Assembly (NCBI GenBank): GCA_030057555.1
Contig: JASGUU010000044.1
Span: forward strand, 124,001-188,000
DNA: 64,000 nucleotides
Reading direction: 5' to 3'
Origin: Bacillota bacterium
GTDB lineage: Bacteria; Bacillota; Clostridia; Saccharofermentanales; Fastidiosipilaceae
A program made the translations under genes and the position numbers. Positions 27,336 through 36,863 of the stretch are shown here, in pieces (positions within the stretch are counted from its first letter, which is position 1; the number at the start of each line of letters is the position of its first letter). The notes under the pieces were generated by a model. That model worked only from the letters and a program-made list of their open reading frames with translations. It was not told where the DNA came from and made no database searches.

Positions 27336-28165
27336 GGCTGACTCCTCTCTACCATCAGGTCGGTAACGGTACGGATATAGGTCTCGTCGCGGAAGGCGGG
27401 GATGACGAGATCGTCGGCGACGTGGTAATGGATCTCCTTCCCGCGCAGCTGGAGATAGAGCAGGCGCTCGTTCGCGTCGAGGGCGGCGAGCAGCCGCTCG
27501 GGATCGCCGGTCGCCGTGATGACAAAGGGAGCGGCCTGGAGGTTGCGGTTGACGAGAATGGTGGGACCGTTGCAGATCAGCTTCGAGCTCGAGATGAGAC
27601 GCTCGCCGTTGACGGCAATGGCCGTGGCACCGGCCGACTTCAGCAGGTTGACGGCGTCCTGGATGTCCCGCTCATGTATCAGATCCTCGGAGCGCCCGCT
27701 GCCCTGTTCAACGCCGCTGGCATCGCCCATGACGAGGCGGATGCCGGGACCCCGGACCTCCGTCGCCTGGGCGAGGCGGCGGTTACGGGCGAGATCCTCG
27801 AGCTCCTGCTGCCCCTCGGCCCCGGCAAAGGCCGACATTTCCAGCAGACGCGTCACGAGCTCATCGCGCTGGCGCCGCAGATCCTCTGCTTCCAGTTCGA
27901 GGCGCTGGTGCTGAGCCTGCTGCTCGTCGAGCAGACTCTGCAGTTCGCTGAGTTCATCTACGGCAGCCGAAATCTGATGACGTTCCAGGGCCAGGCCCCG
28001 GGTCGTGCTGACAAAGACGGTCAGCAGCACGATGGCGAGAGTGAGCACGAGAACGACATGCGCGCCTCGGCGGCTCTCGAAAAACTCCTGGCAGCGGCGG
28101 GCGCCATCCCGCAGACGGCGCAGCGGGACCCGCAGAGAACGGAGGAGATCGAAAGGCGTTTTCAT
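27332..28165 (-). CDS. DUF881 family membrane-anchored protein (first copy)
   Basis: This 277-residue paralogue of the following gene has the same plan: a basic cytoplasmic N-terminus (1-35), transmembrane helix (about 37-55), coiled coil (about 60-115) and DUF881 core with VRGPGIRLVMGD, LLKSAGATAIAVNGERL and LICNGPTILVN. The conserved AIAVNGERL/GIAINGERL motif in both copies shows duplication. It overlaps rluD by 4 bp, so all of lspA-rluD-DUF881-DUF881 appears to be one translationally coupled block. Confidence 0.85.
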   Translation of the reverse strand: MKTPFDLLRSLRVPLRRLRDGARRCQEFFESRRGAHVVLVLTLAIVLLTVFVSTTRGLALERHQISAAVDELSELQSLLDEQQAQHQRLELEAEDLRRQRDELVTRLLEMSAFAGAEGQQELEDLARNRRLAQATEVRGPGIRLVMGDASGVEQGSGRSEDLIHERDIQDAVNLLKSAGATAIAVNGERLISSSKLICNGPTILVNRNLQAAPFVITATGDPERLLAALDANERLLYLQLRGKEIHYHVADDLVIPAFRDETYIRTVTDLMVERSQP

Positions 28166-29109
28166 GGCTGACCGGCTTCCGCGAGGGCCGCCTGCGCCTG
28201 CCGGAAGCGTTCCGGCGGCGGCACGCTGATATCGAGGCGTTCGCCGCTCACCGGATGGGTCAGGACGAGTCTCGCCGCATGCAGAAACTGGCCCTCTCCG
28301 GGCAGCGGCGGCAGTCCCGCCGCCCGCTCCGCCCGGCGCGAGCCGTAGATCGGGTCGCCAAGAACCGCATGGCCGATGTGGGCCATATGGACGCGTATCT
28401 GGTGGGTGCGTCCGGTTTCGAGCTCCACACTCAAATGGCTCGCCTGGGCATAGCTGGACAGCACGCGAAAGTGCGTAACCGAAGGCCTGCCGTCCGCCCG
28501 CACCGCCTGTTTCTGGCGGTTCTGTGGGTCGCGGCCGAGCGGCGCCGCGATCGTGCCGCTGCCCTCGTCGAAACGGCCAAGGACCAGAGCCTCATAGCCG
28601 CGGTGGATCTCGCGGCGGGCGAGGGCGGCCGCGAGACGGCGGTGCACCCTGTCATCTCGGGCCACCAAGAGCAGGCCCGTGGTGTCGCGGTCGAGGCGAT
28701 GGACGATGCCGGGACGCCCGTGCTCTCCGAGCCTTGAGAGCCTGTCGCCATAGTGATAGAGGAGGGCGTTCACGAGGGTCCCCCCGGCATGTCCGGGAGC
28801 GGGATGGACGACCATCCCGGCGGGCTTGTTGACAACGAGCAGCCACTCGTCCTCGTAGCGGATGTCCAGGGCGAGGTTTTCGGCTTCCGGCTCGAGCTCG
28901 AGCGGCCGCGGTGCCAGCACCGCCAGATCGACGGCGACCCGGGTTCCCGGCGCCAGCCGCTCGGACGCCTTCAGCCGCCGCCCGCCTGCCGTCACGGCAC
29001 CGGCGGCAAAAAGCGGGGCCAGTTCGCTGCGTGAACGCTCCGGTATCAGGCGTGCGAGGACACGGTCGATGCGCTCCTCACGGTCAACGGTGATCGTGGT
29101 CAGGCTCAT
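28162..29109 (-). CDS. rluD: RluD-type 23S rRNA pseudouridine synthase
   Basis: The 315-residue protein has an N-terminal S4-like RNA-binding domain (residues 10-75) and the RluA-family catalytic domain with the active-site motif HRLDRDTTGLL (near 134, catalytic Asp), plus TGRTHQIRVHMAHIGHAVLGDP. RluD modifies the helix 69 loop of 23S rRNA in other bacteria; the exact uridines are an inference here. The ATG at 29109 is preferred over 29142 because GGGAG lies 6 bp upstream of it. It overlaps lspA by 26 bp. A second RluA-family gene lies at 33056-34018. Confidence 0.88.
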   Translation of the reverse strand: MSLTTITVDREERIDRVLARLIPERSRSELAPLFAAGAVTAGGRRLKASERLAPGTRVAVDLAVLAPRPLELEPEAENLALDIRYEDEWLLVVNKPAGMVVHPAPGHAGGTLVNALLYHYGDRLSRLGEHGRPGIVHRLDRDTTGLLLVARDDRVHRRLAAALARREIHRGYEALVLGRFDEGSGTIAAPLGRDPQNRQKQAVRADGRPSVTHFRVLSSYAQASHLSVELETGRTHQIRVHMAHIGHAVLGDPIYGSRRAERAAGLPPLPGEGQFLHAARLVLTHPVSGERLDISVPPPERFRQAQAALAEAGQP

Positions 29110-29575
29110 GACGGGCTCCCTGGTGCTCTTTCCATTCCGCACGAATCAGGATGAAAACGAGAACGAACATGCCTGTAACGAGCAGGCTGTCGGCGATATT
29201 AAAGGTGGGGAAGCGATAGCTGCCGAAGTGCGTATCGATAAAGTCGACAACGTAACCATGGGCGACGCGGTCGATGAGATTGCCGATGGTGCCCGAGAGA
29301 ATGAGCGCGAGGGCCACACGGCGCGGGCGTGCCGTCTCGCGGCGCAGCCAGACGGCAAAGAGGATGGCGGCCAGAACGGAAATGAGCGAGAGCAGATAAA
29401 TGCCCCAGTCCTGGCCGGCGAAAAGCGACCAGGCGGCGCCCCGGTTTTCACCGTAGGTCAGATAGAGAAAGTGCGGGATCAGCTCGATCTGCCGGCCGTC
29501 GGCGAGAGTGGCGGCGGCCAGGCGCTTTGTCAGCTGATCGAGCACTATTCCGGCGACAACGATGATCCAGACCAT
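29084..29575 (-). CDS. lspA: lipoprotein signal peptidase (signal peptidase II)
   Basis: This 163-residue membrane protease cleaves prolipoprotein signal peptides before the lipid-modified cysteine. Four hydrophobic segments are visible, and both catalytic aspartates sit in the family motifs GNLIDR (near 100) with VVDFID, and FNIADS (near 125). GAGGAG precedes the ATG by 8 bp. Several lipoproteins in this window (TrpX, the binding protein upstream, the 63-kb lipoprotein) would be its substrates. It overlaps its upstream neighbour by 31 bp. Confidence 0.95.
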   Translation of the reverse strand: MVWIIVVAGIVLDQLTKRLAAATLADGRQIELIPHFLYLTYGENRGAAWSLFAGQDWGIYLLSLISVLAAILFAVWLRRETARPRRVALALILSGTIGNLIDRVAHGYVVDFIDTHFGSYRFPTFNIADSLLVTGMFVLVFILIRAEWKEHQGARHEPDHDHR

Positions 29576-31236
29576 GTCCAGTTCTCCTCAATCAGGGCAT
29601 AGGGCCGGTAGCAGTTACGTGGCTGGGGACCCTGCAGGCGGTCACCGAGGATCACGCCCTCGTAGAGAAAGCCAATGCTGCTGAAAGGTCCCTCCGCCTC
29701 ACAGGCGGCGACCAGTTCGCGCCAGGCAGGGTCGGCGAAGGGCTCGAGCACCCCCGCAGGCAGGCGGTAGCGCCGCAGAGCGGCGAGAGACTCCGTCCAG
29801 TCGCTCGGGGCCGCCTGCGACCACTCATAGCCGGGTTCCGGCCCGTGGCCGCTCCCGGGGGCATAAAGCCAGAGCGGGTCGGGAATGTGCCCGAGTTCGC
29901 ACGAGGCGAGACAGAGGTCGTAGGCTTGATCGGCTATGGCATTGTCATAGGTCTCCGCGCCGAGACCCGCGACCTCGATCCGGATGCCCACCGTCTCCAG
30001 CCGCCGGGCGAGGGCTTCGGCCAGTGTTTCATCAAAGTCCCCATGGCGAAAAATCAGACGCAGCGGAGCGGCCTCGGGATCGGGTGTCCAGCCCGCAGCG
30101 TCCTTCAGGGAGCTGCCCGCAAAGAGCTGCGTCGCGGCCGGCCAGACCGAGGCAAAGGTCGGCACAAACGGCAGGGCGAAGGTCGCCAGCAGCGGCTGCG
30201 GCTCCCAGGCCGTCTGGGCCCGGCCGGCGCGGCTCGTGCGCCCGGAACTGAGATCGGTCAGCTCCGCCTTTACCGCACGGAAGAGATCGGCGTTGGCCAG
30301 AGCCCTCCCCTCCCCGGCCTGATAGTGGACATAGAAGTAGCGCTCACAGGGGAAGCGGCTGATCGAGAGAGCACCGGAGCGGTGCATCCGTGCGTATCCC
30401 TCCTGGTCAAGCGCCAGCAGGTCCGCCTCATCGTCGAGCATGGCGCGGCTCGCGTCGGCGATATCACGATAGAAACGGATTCGGATGCGCGGAACTAGAT
30501 AGTCGGCGCTGCCGGGATAGGCGGGGTTGCGTTCGAGAACGAGTCCCTCTTCCCGGCTCAGCCCCGTCGCCCGGTAGGGACCCGAGGACGGCGGAAAGCT
30601 GCTGCGGTCCCCCGCGAGCCAGCCCGCCTTCAGGACCGGGAAGGTCAGGGCATAGACGAGGTAGGGATCGGGACGGCTGAGGCTGATCTCGACGCGGTAC
30701 TGGTCGAGGCTCGCGATGCGTCTGACCCTGTCGAGACCGGCGTACCAGGGTGAGGCGGGCTGGCGCAGGATAGCCTCGAGCGTGGCGACGACATCGGCCG
30801 CCGTGATCTCATCGTCGGAATCCTGCCAGCGCTGCCCGGGGCGCAGACTGAGAACGAGACTGGTCTGGCTGTCCGTCCAGGCGGCTGTTTCAACCATTCC
30901 GAAGGTCAGTGCGCCGTTCGCGGTCCAGGTAAACAGTGAATCATGCAGCAGGGGCAGGATCTGGCGGTAGCGCCTGTCCCTCACCTCAAGAGGATAATAG
31001 CTGTCGGGTTCGGGCAGCAGCATGCGCAGTTCCCCGGAAACGGGAGCTTCCTCGGGAAAGGTCGGAACCGCATATTCCTGAGCGGTGCCAGAAGCCTCCC
31101 GGGCTTCCGGATCCGTGGTGCTGCCGTCCGATTCCGGAGGCGGCGAAAAACAGCCTCCCGTCAGCACAACGAGGAGGATCAGGATGCAGCAGAACGCCCG
31201 ACGGGGCGGGCCGGCTATAGAGGGAATAAAGATCAT
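29545..31236 (-). CDS. oligopeptide/dipeptide-type ABC substrate-binding lipoprotein
   Basis: From the ATG at 31236 the protein has 563 residues, with a signal peptide ending in LTGGC (Cys29). The remainder fits the SBP_bac_5 family: SLFTWTANGALTFGMVETAAW (near 95), LRPGQRWQDSDDEITAADVVATLEAIL (near 125) and the late Y-A-D-YDLCLASCELG segment. No permease or ATPase genes are adjacent, so the ligand and partner transporter are unknown. The start is uncertain: the ATG at 31236 lacks a clear ribosome-binding site, and an ATG at 31275 lies just after the rny terminator, whose G-rich arm could act as one. Confidence 0.78.
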   Translation of the reverse strand: MIFIPSIAGPPRRAFCCILILLVVLTGGCFSPPPESDGSTTDPEAREASGTAQEYAVPTFPEEAPVSGELRMLLPEPDSYYPLEVRDRRYRQILPLLHDSLFTWTANGALTFGMVETAAWTDSQTSLVLSLRPGQRWQDSDDEITAADVVATLEAILRQPASPWYAGLDRVRRIASLDQYRVEISLSRPDPYLVYALTFPVLKAGWLAGDRSSFPPSSGPYRATGLSREEGLVLERNPAYPGSADYLVPRIRIRFYRDIADASRAMLDDEADLLALDQEGYARMHRSGALSISRFPCERYFYVHYQAGEGRALANADLFRAVKAELTDLSSGRTSRAGRAQTAWEPQPLLATFALPFVPTFASVWPAATQLFAGSSLKDAAGWTPDPEAAPLRLIFRHGDFDETLAEALARRLETVGIRIEVAGLGAETYDNAIADQAYDLCLASCELGHIPDPLWLYAPGSGHGPEPGYEWSQAAPSDWTESLAALRRYRLPAGVLEPFADPAWRELVAACEAEGPFSSIGFLYEGVILGDRLQGPQPRNCYRPYALIEENWTWSGSSLSPE

Positions 31237-31276
31237 AGGGGCATGGTACCACGTCAGCCCCGCCCTTAGAAACATG

Positions 31277-31320
31277 AGAAAACCCCCGCTGTCCCTGTCA
31301 TCACAGGTACAGCGGGGGTT
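31277..31320 (-). terminator. rho-independent terminator of rny
   Basis: On the minus strand AACCCCCGCTGT and ACAGCGGGGGTT form a 12-bp stem, followed by TTTTCTC. It lies 34 bp past the rny stop and separates rny from the binding-protein gene. Confidence 0.85.
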
Positions 31321-31353
31321 CTTCCTCACTTTGCCGCACGGGCGGCGGCGTGC

Positions 31354-32916
31354 TCAGCGGGCGTAGTCCGAGACACGCGTCTCGCGAATCATGTTGACCT
31401 TGATCTGACCCGGATAGTTGAGCTCCTCCTCTATCTGGCGGCAGATCTCACGGGCGGTCAGGACCATGTCATCCTCGCTCATGCGCTCCGGTTCCACCAT
31501 CACGCGGATCTCGCGTCCGGCCTGAATGGCATAGGACTTCTCGACGCCGGGGTAGGAGTTCGCAATCTCTTCGAGACGCTGGATGCGCTTGATATACGTC
31601 TCCATGTTTTCGCGGCGGGCCCCAGGCCTGGCAGCGGAAAGCGCGTCGGCAGCGGCAACCAGAATGGAGACCAGCGAGTTCGGCTCCGTATCGCCGTGAT
31701 GTGAACTGATCGCGTTGACGACGGTGGCGGATTCCTTGTACTTTCTGGCGAGAGCGGCGCCCAGCTGAACGTGAGTCCCCTCCTGCTCGAAGTCAACGGC
31801 CTTCCCGATGTCATGCAGCAGACCGGCACGGCGCGCCATCTGCCCGTCGAGCCCCAGCTCCTCGGCCATCATCCCGGCCAGCATGCTGACCTCGATCGAG
31901 TGCTGCAGGTTGTTCTGGCCGTAGCTGGTGCGGTAGCGCAGCCGGCCGAGCGTCTTGACCAGTTCCGGATGGAGACCGATGACGCCGGTCTCGTAGCAGG
32001 CCTTCTCGCCTTCTTCCTTGATCCTGGCATCGATCTCGCGGCCGGCCTTTGCCGTCATCTCCTCGATTCTGGTGGGATGAATGCGGCCGTCCTGGATCAG
32101 CTTCTCCATGGTCAGCCGGGCGATTTCCCGGCGGATCGGGTCAAAGCTCGAGAGAACCACGGCCTCGGGTGTATCGTCAATGATGACGTTGACGCCGGTG
32201 ATGGTCTCGATCGCACGGATATTCCGGCCCTCGCGGCCGATGATGCGACCCTTCATCTCGTCATTCGGCAGATGGACGACGGAGACGGTGTTCTCCGAAA
32301 CATAATCCGAGGCATAGCGCTGAATCGTAGTCACCACGATCTCACGCGCCTTCTGTTCGGCGGTTTCACGGGCCTCATCCTCGAGCTGGCGCAGACGGCC
32401 GGCAACCTCATGGCGATAGGTCTGTTCGGCGGCATCGAGAACCTGCTGACGGGCCTCCTCGAGACTGAGCGAGGCGATGCGCTCGAGTTCCGTCAGTTTG
32501 GCGGATTCGAGTTCCTCGGCCCGGACCAGCTTCGCCTCGGCATCCGAGAGACGTTCACGGGCCTCCTCATTCTGGCGCTCGACCGTTTCCGACTTTCGCT
32601 CCAGAGCCTCCTCGCGCTGTTCGAGACGACTGCGTTCGCGGCCCAGTTCCGAGCGTCGCTCACGGAGCTCACGTTCCAGTTCACTGCGCACCTGTCGGGC
32701 ATCTTCCTTCACTTCCAGCAGGCGTTCGCGCTTCGTCTGCTCACCGTCACGGCGGGCACGTGTCAGCACCTCACGTGCTTCTTCACGCTGGCGCTCGAGT
32801 TCGGCTTCAGCCAGGCGGCGGCGCTGGTTAAGTCCCATGCGATTGTAGAGCCAGTTTCCCAGAATGCCGAGAACCAGGCCTGCAAGCGCAGCAATTCCAA
32901 TGTGTAGCCAGTTAAT
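31354..32916 (-). CDS. rny: ribonuclease Y
   Basis: RNase Y is the membrane-bound endonuclease that starts mRNA decay in many Firmicutes. The 520-residue protein (the same length as Bacillus RNase Y) has an N-terminal membrane helix (about 5-25), a long charged coiled coil (about 30-185), a KH domain containing [15 protein letters not shown] (near 225) and an HD domain with [10 protein letters not shown] (near 365) and SSHHGD. No ATG precedes the membrane helix. The GGAGGTGA at 32929-32922 is correctly spaced (8 nt) only for an ATT codon at 32916, making AUU the likely start; TTG at 32931 would overlap that site. Upstream lies a divergent RluA gene. Confidence 0.92.
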   Translation of the reverse strand: MNWLHIGIAALAGLVLGILGNWLYNRMGLNQRRRLAEAELERQREEAREVLTRARRDGEQTKRERLLEVKEDARQVRSELERELRERRSELGRERSRLEQREEALERKSETVERQNEEARERLSDAEAKLVRAEELESAKLTELERIASLSLEEARQQVLDAAEQTYRHEVAGRLRQLEDEARETAEQKAREIVVTTIQRYASDYVSENTVSVVHLPNDEMKGRIIGREGRNIRAIETITGVNVIIDDTPEAVVLSSFDPIRREIARLTMEKLIQDGRIHPTRIEEMTAKAGREIDARIKEEGEKACYETGVIGLHPELVKTLGRLRYRTSYGQNNLQHSIEVSMLAGMMAEELGLDGQMARRAGLLHDIGKAVDFEQEGTHVQLGAALARKYKESATVVNAISSHHGDTEPNSLVSILVAAADALSAARPGARRENMETYIKRIQRLEEIANSYPGVEKSYAIQAGREIRVMVEPERMSEDDMVLTAREICRQIEEELNYPGQIKVNMIRETRVSDYAR

Positions 32917-32961
32917 GGCAATCACCTCCAATATTCAATTGTCAAGGTACGGTATGATCCG

Positions 32962-32986
32962 TCATCCGCTCCGCGTGAACGGATGA
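32962..32986. other. inverted repeat in the rny-rluA divergent spacer
   Basis: TCATCCG (32962-32968) and CGGATGA (32980-32986) are separated by 11 bp. The position between divergent genes fits either an operator or a hairpin in the rny 5' leader. There is no direct evidence for either. Confidence 0.35.
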
Positions 32987-32999
32987 TAGCGATTTAACC

Positions 33000-33029
33000 T
33001 TGCGCTCAAATTGCTATGCGAAGTAGTAT
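33000..33029 (+). promoter_or_regulatory. probable promoter of the RluA-family gene
   Basis: TTGCGC (33000-33005) and TAGTAT (33024-33029), spacer 18 bp, 26 bp before the start codon. Confidence 0.45.
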
Positions 33030-33055
33030 AGCACAGCTTATTAAGGAGAATTAAC

Positions 33056-34018
33056 TTGACACTACACTGGATTGTCGCTCCCGGACAGGAGGGAAAACGT
33101 GCCGCGGACGTGCTGTCCCAGGGGCCCGGCGTCTCCGGCACCCTGATAAAAAAGGTGCGCCTCTACGGCCGCCTGACCTGCAACGGCAGGGACTGGCGCA
33201 TGATTGATCCGGTCCGGGCGGGAGATGAGCTTTGTGTACAATATGACGCTCCGGAGGAACTCGCCGCCGACGTCAGGCTGGTCCCGACAGCGGGCATCGA
33301 AATCATCTGGCAGGATCAGGATCTCGCAGTCGTCATGAAACCTCCGGCTCTGACCACCCATAGAGGACCCTTCGGACACGAAAGCGGTCTGACGGACAAA
33401 CTCGCCGCGGCCGTGGGCGGCAGCGGGGGCGGCCTGCACCCTGTCGGCCGCCTCGACCGCGACACCTCGGGGCTGCTCGTGCTCGCCCGCCATCCCCATG
33501 CCCACCACCGGCTGACGGACGGCATCCGTGAGAAGGACTATCTCGCTCTGGTCCACGGCAGCCCGCCGGCTGACTCGGGCCTCATCAGTCTGCCCATCGC
33601 GCGGCTGGCCGATTCGCTTATCGAGCGGCGGGTGGCAGTGCATGGCCGGACGGCCGTGACGGTCTGGCGCCGCCTCGCCGGCTTCACGTCCCCTCAAAGT
33701 CATGGCAAAGAACTGAGCTGGCTCGCCGTCCGCCTGCTGACCGGGCGCACCCATCAGATCCGCGTGCACTTCAGCGCCATCGGCTGTCCCCTGGTCGGCG
33801 ACAGTCTCTACGGCCACCGCGGGACGGCCTGGGATGCGAGCGATGCGGCGCTGGGGCGCCAGGCTCTGCATGCGGCGAGGCTCATCCTCCGCCATCCCCG
33901 CGACGGGCAGGAACGGGTCTTCACGGCGGCGCTGCCGGACGACCTCCGCCCCTTCGCGACGGCAGAAGCGGGTGAAGCGCTGGAGGCCTGGTATCAATCA
34001 GCTGTACAGCAGGATTGA
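33056..34018 (+). CDS. RluA-family pseudouridine synthase
   Basis: This 320-residue protein has a degenerate S4-like N-terminus (5-70) and a catalytic domain with PVGRLDRDTSGLLVLAR (near 128, catalytic Asp) and LTGRTHQIRVHFSAIGCPLVGD. It modifies uridines in rRNA or tRNA; the target is not predictable. It starts with TTG at 33056, preceded by AAGGAG with 7-bp spacing. It is transcribed divergently from rny and marks the left edge of the accessory island. It is a diverged paralogue of the RluD-type gene at 28162-29109. Confidence 0.88.
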   Translation: MTLHWIVAPGQEGKRAADVLSQGPGVSGTLIKKVRLYGRLTCNGRDWRMIDPVRAGDELCVQYDAPEELAADVRLVPTAGIEIIWQDQDLAVVMKPPALTTHRGPFGHESGLTDKLAAAVGGSGGGLHPVGRLDRDTSGLLVLARHPHAHHRLTDGIREKDYLALVHGSPPADSGLISLPIARLADSLIERRVAVHGRTAVTVWRRLAGFTSPQSHGKELSWLAVRLLTGRTHQIRVHFSAIGCPLVGDSLYGHRGTAWDASDAALGRQALHAARLILRHPRDGQERVFTAALPDDLRPFATAEAGEALEAWYQSAVQQD

Positions 34019-34643
34019 GGAATCTGGACAACCGGAACAGGCGGTCAGGACTGCATATGTCCTGATTAATGGTGCAAATATGAACCGGTATATCAGCCCG
34101 CCTCTCGCGCTGATCCTCGAATTCTTCAACGTCCTGTATGAGCCGGATCAGCGGAGAGAATGTCAGGGGTGTCGATATGTTGACCGCATCTGCCGTCTTT
34201 CGATCAATGAAAACGCCGGAGATCAAGCAGCTGTGATTCAGGTCCTCCATTCCTATGGCAGGCATACGGCTTTTCGTCGGGTCCGAAATCGTATATTTGT
34301 GCCGGGTTTTCGCAGCACCCGCGGCTCTTATCCCTCCATCCCTGGCCAATTGCCATTTTCTATTTCTGCTCATGAACATAGGGATCCGTAGCACTATTCT
34401 GAGGAAGCCACTCTAATCTAAGCAACGAGGCAAATTGCTGCACCGCGCTTTCAAAAGCATAGAATGGAGCTGACAAGACAGACCATGACAAGGCAAGCTG
34501 TAACTCTGACTCTCCCAGAAGACGACTCAGGTCATCCGGCTCAAAGCCCATTGTCTAGTCCTGGGAGACATTGAACGTTAAGAACGTTCGCCCAATATTG
34601 CCCATCAACGTATAATCGAAACGCTGAAGGAGTTTCATGGTGT
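34019..34643. other. unassigned, probably decayed sequence
   Basis: Short open frames exist on the minus strand (34360-34551 beginning MGFEPDDLSRLLGE, and an overlapping frame to about 34030) and one on the plus strand continuing rightwards from the rluA end to 34391. None has a ribosome-binding site or a family I recognise. The two minus-strand frames overlap as if split by a frameshift. The DNA is A+T-richer than the core genes. A GAACGTT direct repeat is at 34573-34588. Confidence 0.4.
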
Positions 34644-36095
34644 TTATGCGATGCTGAGGGTTGCTGTACGAAAGCGATTTCGCATTTCGTCACGTATCTG
34701 CCAGCCATAGCCGTCTGAGATCCACCGAAAACCGGAGCGCGAAAAAAAGAATAAAAGATCTCTCAGGATCTTTCGCAGTTTCATCACCAGAAATACCAGG
34801 TGAATCCGGGTCTCGCTCGTCTTCTGCAGCCTGGTCATGACCAGGCCCGGACTGAAGCGATGCCTGCCTTCAGCGAATTTGCCTTCAATTGCATCGCGCT
34901 CACCGGATTCCGCGCGCTCCAATCGCATCTGTTCGTCTCGCACTGCCCTGTCTATGGGAGGTCGACCCGGAGGCCGTCCGTTCAGGTGAATCCCCTGTGC
35001 TTAGCAGTACTCGAGATTCTGTCTTGTGCGGTAGATCCTGTCTGCGAGGATTCGTTCAGGGAAGCAGCCATTGCGTTTTTTCTGCTGCGGCTTCCTTCAC
35101 CAGGTCCTGTGACTCGTTATAGGCATCCCAGGACAGAGTCATTACGTCCACGAAGCCTTCCACAACAGTGCAGAGCTGACGATGCGATCATCACAGCGCC
35201 GGCTTTTACGGTCATACATCGTCTGCTGCTGTTTATAAAGACAGGTGATGGTATCAAGATACCGAAGTTCCTGCTCGCTTAGCGTGACCGGGGAATCCTG
35301 CTGCATCAAAGAAACAAGGTGTAGATCTCTGGCCACATACTGCAGCTGCCTGCGCAGGGCAGCTCGAATCTGTTTCTTCGTTGGACGACGCTTGCGCTTG
35401 AAGCGATTGTATTCCCTGTTGGCTTTCTGATGATCATTGCGTGCTTTCTCTGCGACCTACCCTACCTGAAGCGTGTCCATCATGGCTTCAAGCTTTGACG
35501 TGCCTCGTGTAAGAGACGGAGATCCGTTGGATACTGGATGTCCTGAGGAGCAGGGGCTTGCATCCAGAATCAGTGTGCCACGGTTCTTCTGCTCACTGTC
35601 TGCCTCTGCCAAATGTCTCTCGTTGGAAGATATACCGCTGTCTCCGTCCCCGTCTTCATCGCCATCGTCGCCATCTTCGTCATCTGAAGAAGCTCTCGCT
35701 GCATCAACAATCTACTGATTCACCTGGGCGATCACGTCATCAGGAAAGCGTTTCCGGAAGCGGGCCAACGGGGAGGCGTCAAGAGACAGATCATACCGGT
35801 ACTCCGAGCAGCCAAAAAAGTACTGGATGTATGGGTTCTCCCAGATCATCTCCACTGTGTTCCGATCTGAAAGCTGCAGCTGCTCTTTGACAATCAGGCA
35901 GCCAAGTGCCAGACGGACGGATTTTGCACGTTCGCCTCGATTGCTCTTGAGGTTCTTTCGATACGCCTTCTCCGCAAGCGACCAGGGAATGATCCGGGCC
36001 AGCTTGACCCAGCGATTGTCGGCATCCAGAGCCAGGGGGCTGAACAGACGTGGATCATCATGGAAAGCGACTTGGCGACTGTCATGCGCGTACAT
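34644..36095 (-). pseudogene. decayed IS5/IS1182-like (DUF772) transposase, copy A
   Basis: Reading leftwards from 36095, the N-terminal domain is intact: the FSPLALDADNRWVKLARIIPW stretch, then LALGCLIVKEQLQLSDRNT and IWENPYIQYFFGC. A stop follows at 35712, after which recognisable pieces continue in shifting frames: TLILDA and a shifted APQDIQYPTDLRLLHEAR, the segment RFKRKRRPTKKQIRAALRRQLQYV with YDRKSRRCDDRIVS (about 35142-35450), then PERILADRIYRTRQNLEYC and FAEGRHRFSPG (34644-35080). Several frameshifts and stops make it non-functional. A matching fragment, copy B, lies on the same strand at about 42250-42400 on the other side of the large repeat gene. Confidence 0.88.
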
Positions 36096-36428
36096 GGCAA
36101 CCTCTCCATCTTCAAGGTGCAAAGGTTTCAACCCTTTTTCGTTATTTCTCGTGCACCTGTTATACCGCCAACACACCTCATACGCCCTGATATCAGGACT
36201 TTCGGGACTCCTCAGCAAGCCCTAGGCATGGTAATTGAAGGCACTACTAAGCTGGGGACTATAAGGCGTTGGACGAATGCTCTCGTTGGCATTCCTGCTC
36301 CTCCAAAAGCAATCAGCGTCATCGCGCGGAGGTTGAAATGGCGTTACGAAGGATTTCTCCAATCTCAAACCAGTAGCTTTCCTTTACCAGTGGTTCAAGG
36401 CAGCACAAAGCGATCTGTATAAATCGAT

Positions 36429-36650
36429 TTAGAGAAGCAAATAGCGAAAAGCATGCAGTGATCTGAGATAAGGGCGACTACCGGAATCGCCACTATCATA
36501 GAGGAAAACAGGCAGAAACCACACCGATACCAGCCAGCTTATACCGAGCCAGAGTACAGCGACTCCAAGAGTAAAACATTGTTCTTTCCTGCGACTTTGA
36601 AACCATAAAATCAGGGGGAGAGGAATAAACAAATCCAGAGATACAAGCAA
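36429..36650 (-). CDS. small hydrophobic open frame, possibly a gene remnant
   Basis: A 73-residue frame (TTG start) contains two strongly hydrophobic stretches, LFIPLPLILWF and TLGVAVLWLGISWLVSVWFLPVFL. It extends upstream without a stop for a few codons and lacks a ribosome-binding site. It lies between transposase copy A and the repeat protein. It could be the leftover of a membrane protein or chance; no family is recognised. Confidence 0.25.
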   Translation of the reverse strand: MLVSLDLFIPLPLILWFQSRRKEQCFTLGVAVLWLGISWLVSVWFLPVFLYDSGDSGSRPYLRSLHAFRYLLL

Positions 36651-36699
36651 ATGCTCTGTGCGTATTTCACTTGTAATAGTTGATAATTGTTACAGTTTA

Positions 36700-36754
36700 A
36701 AAATAGAGAGTGGCTGGTGACATACAACCATCACTTGTACTGTCATCAGCCACT
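36700..36754 (-). terminator. terminator of the B-repeat gene
   Basis: On the minus strand AGTGGCTGATGACA (36754-36741) pairs with TGTCACCAGCCACT (36722-36709), one mismatch, followed by CTCTATTTTTAAA. It lies 110 bp beyond the stop codon. Confidence 0.7.
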
Positions 36755-36863
36755 GGTGTTACCGGAAAGAACAGTCCGGATTATTGATCAAAGGGCAAGA
36801 CCCCTGTCTATTATGGACTCAGAGTCCTGCCCCAGCATCATCCACTAATCGAACGAGAGTGGT

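Noticed and set aside
34100-34394. Plus-strand continuation of the rluA end as a separate gene
   Set aside because: No start codon with a ribosome-binding site, no recognisable motif, and overlapping minus-strand frames of equal quality.
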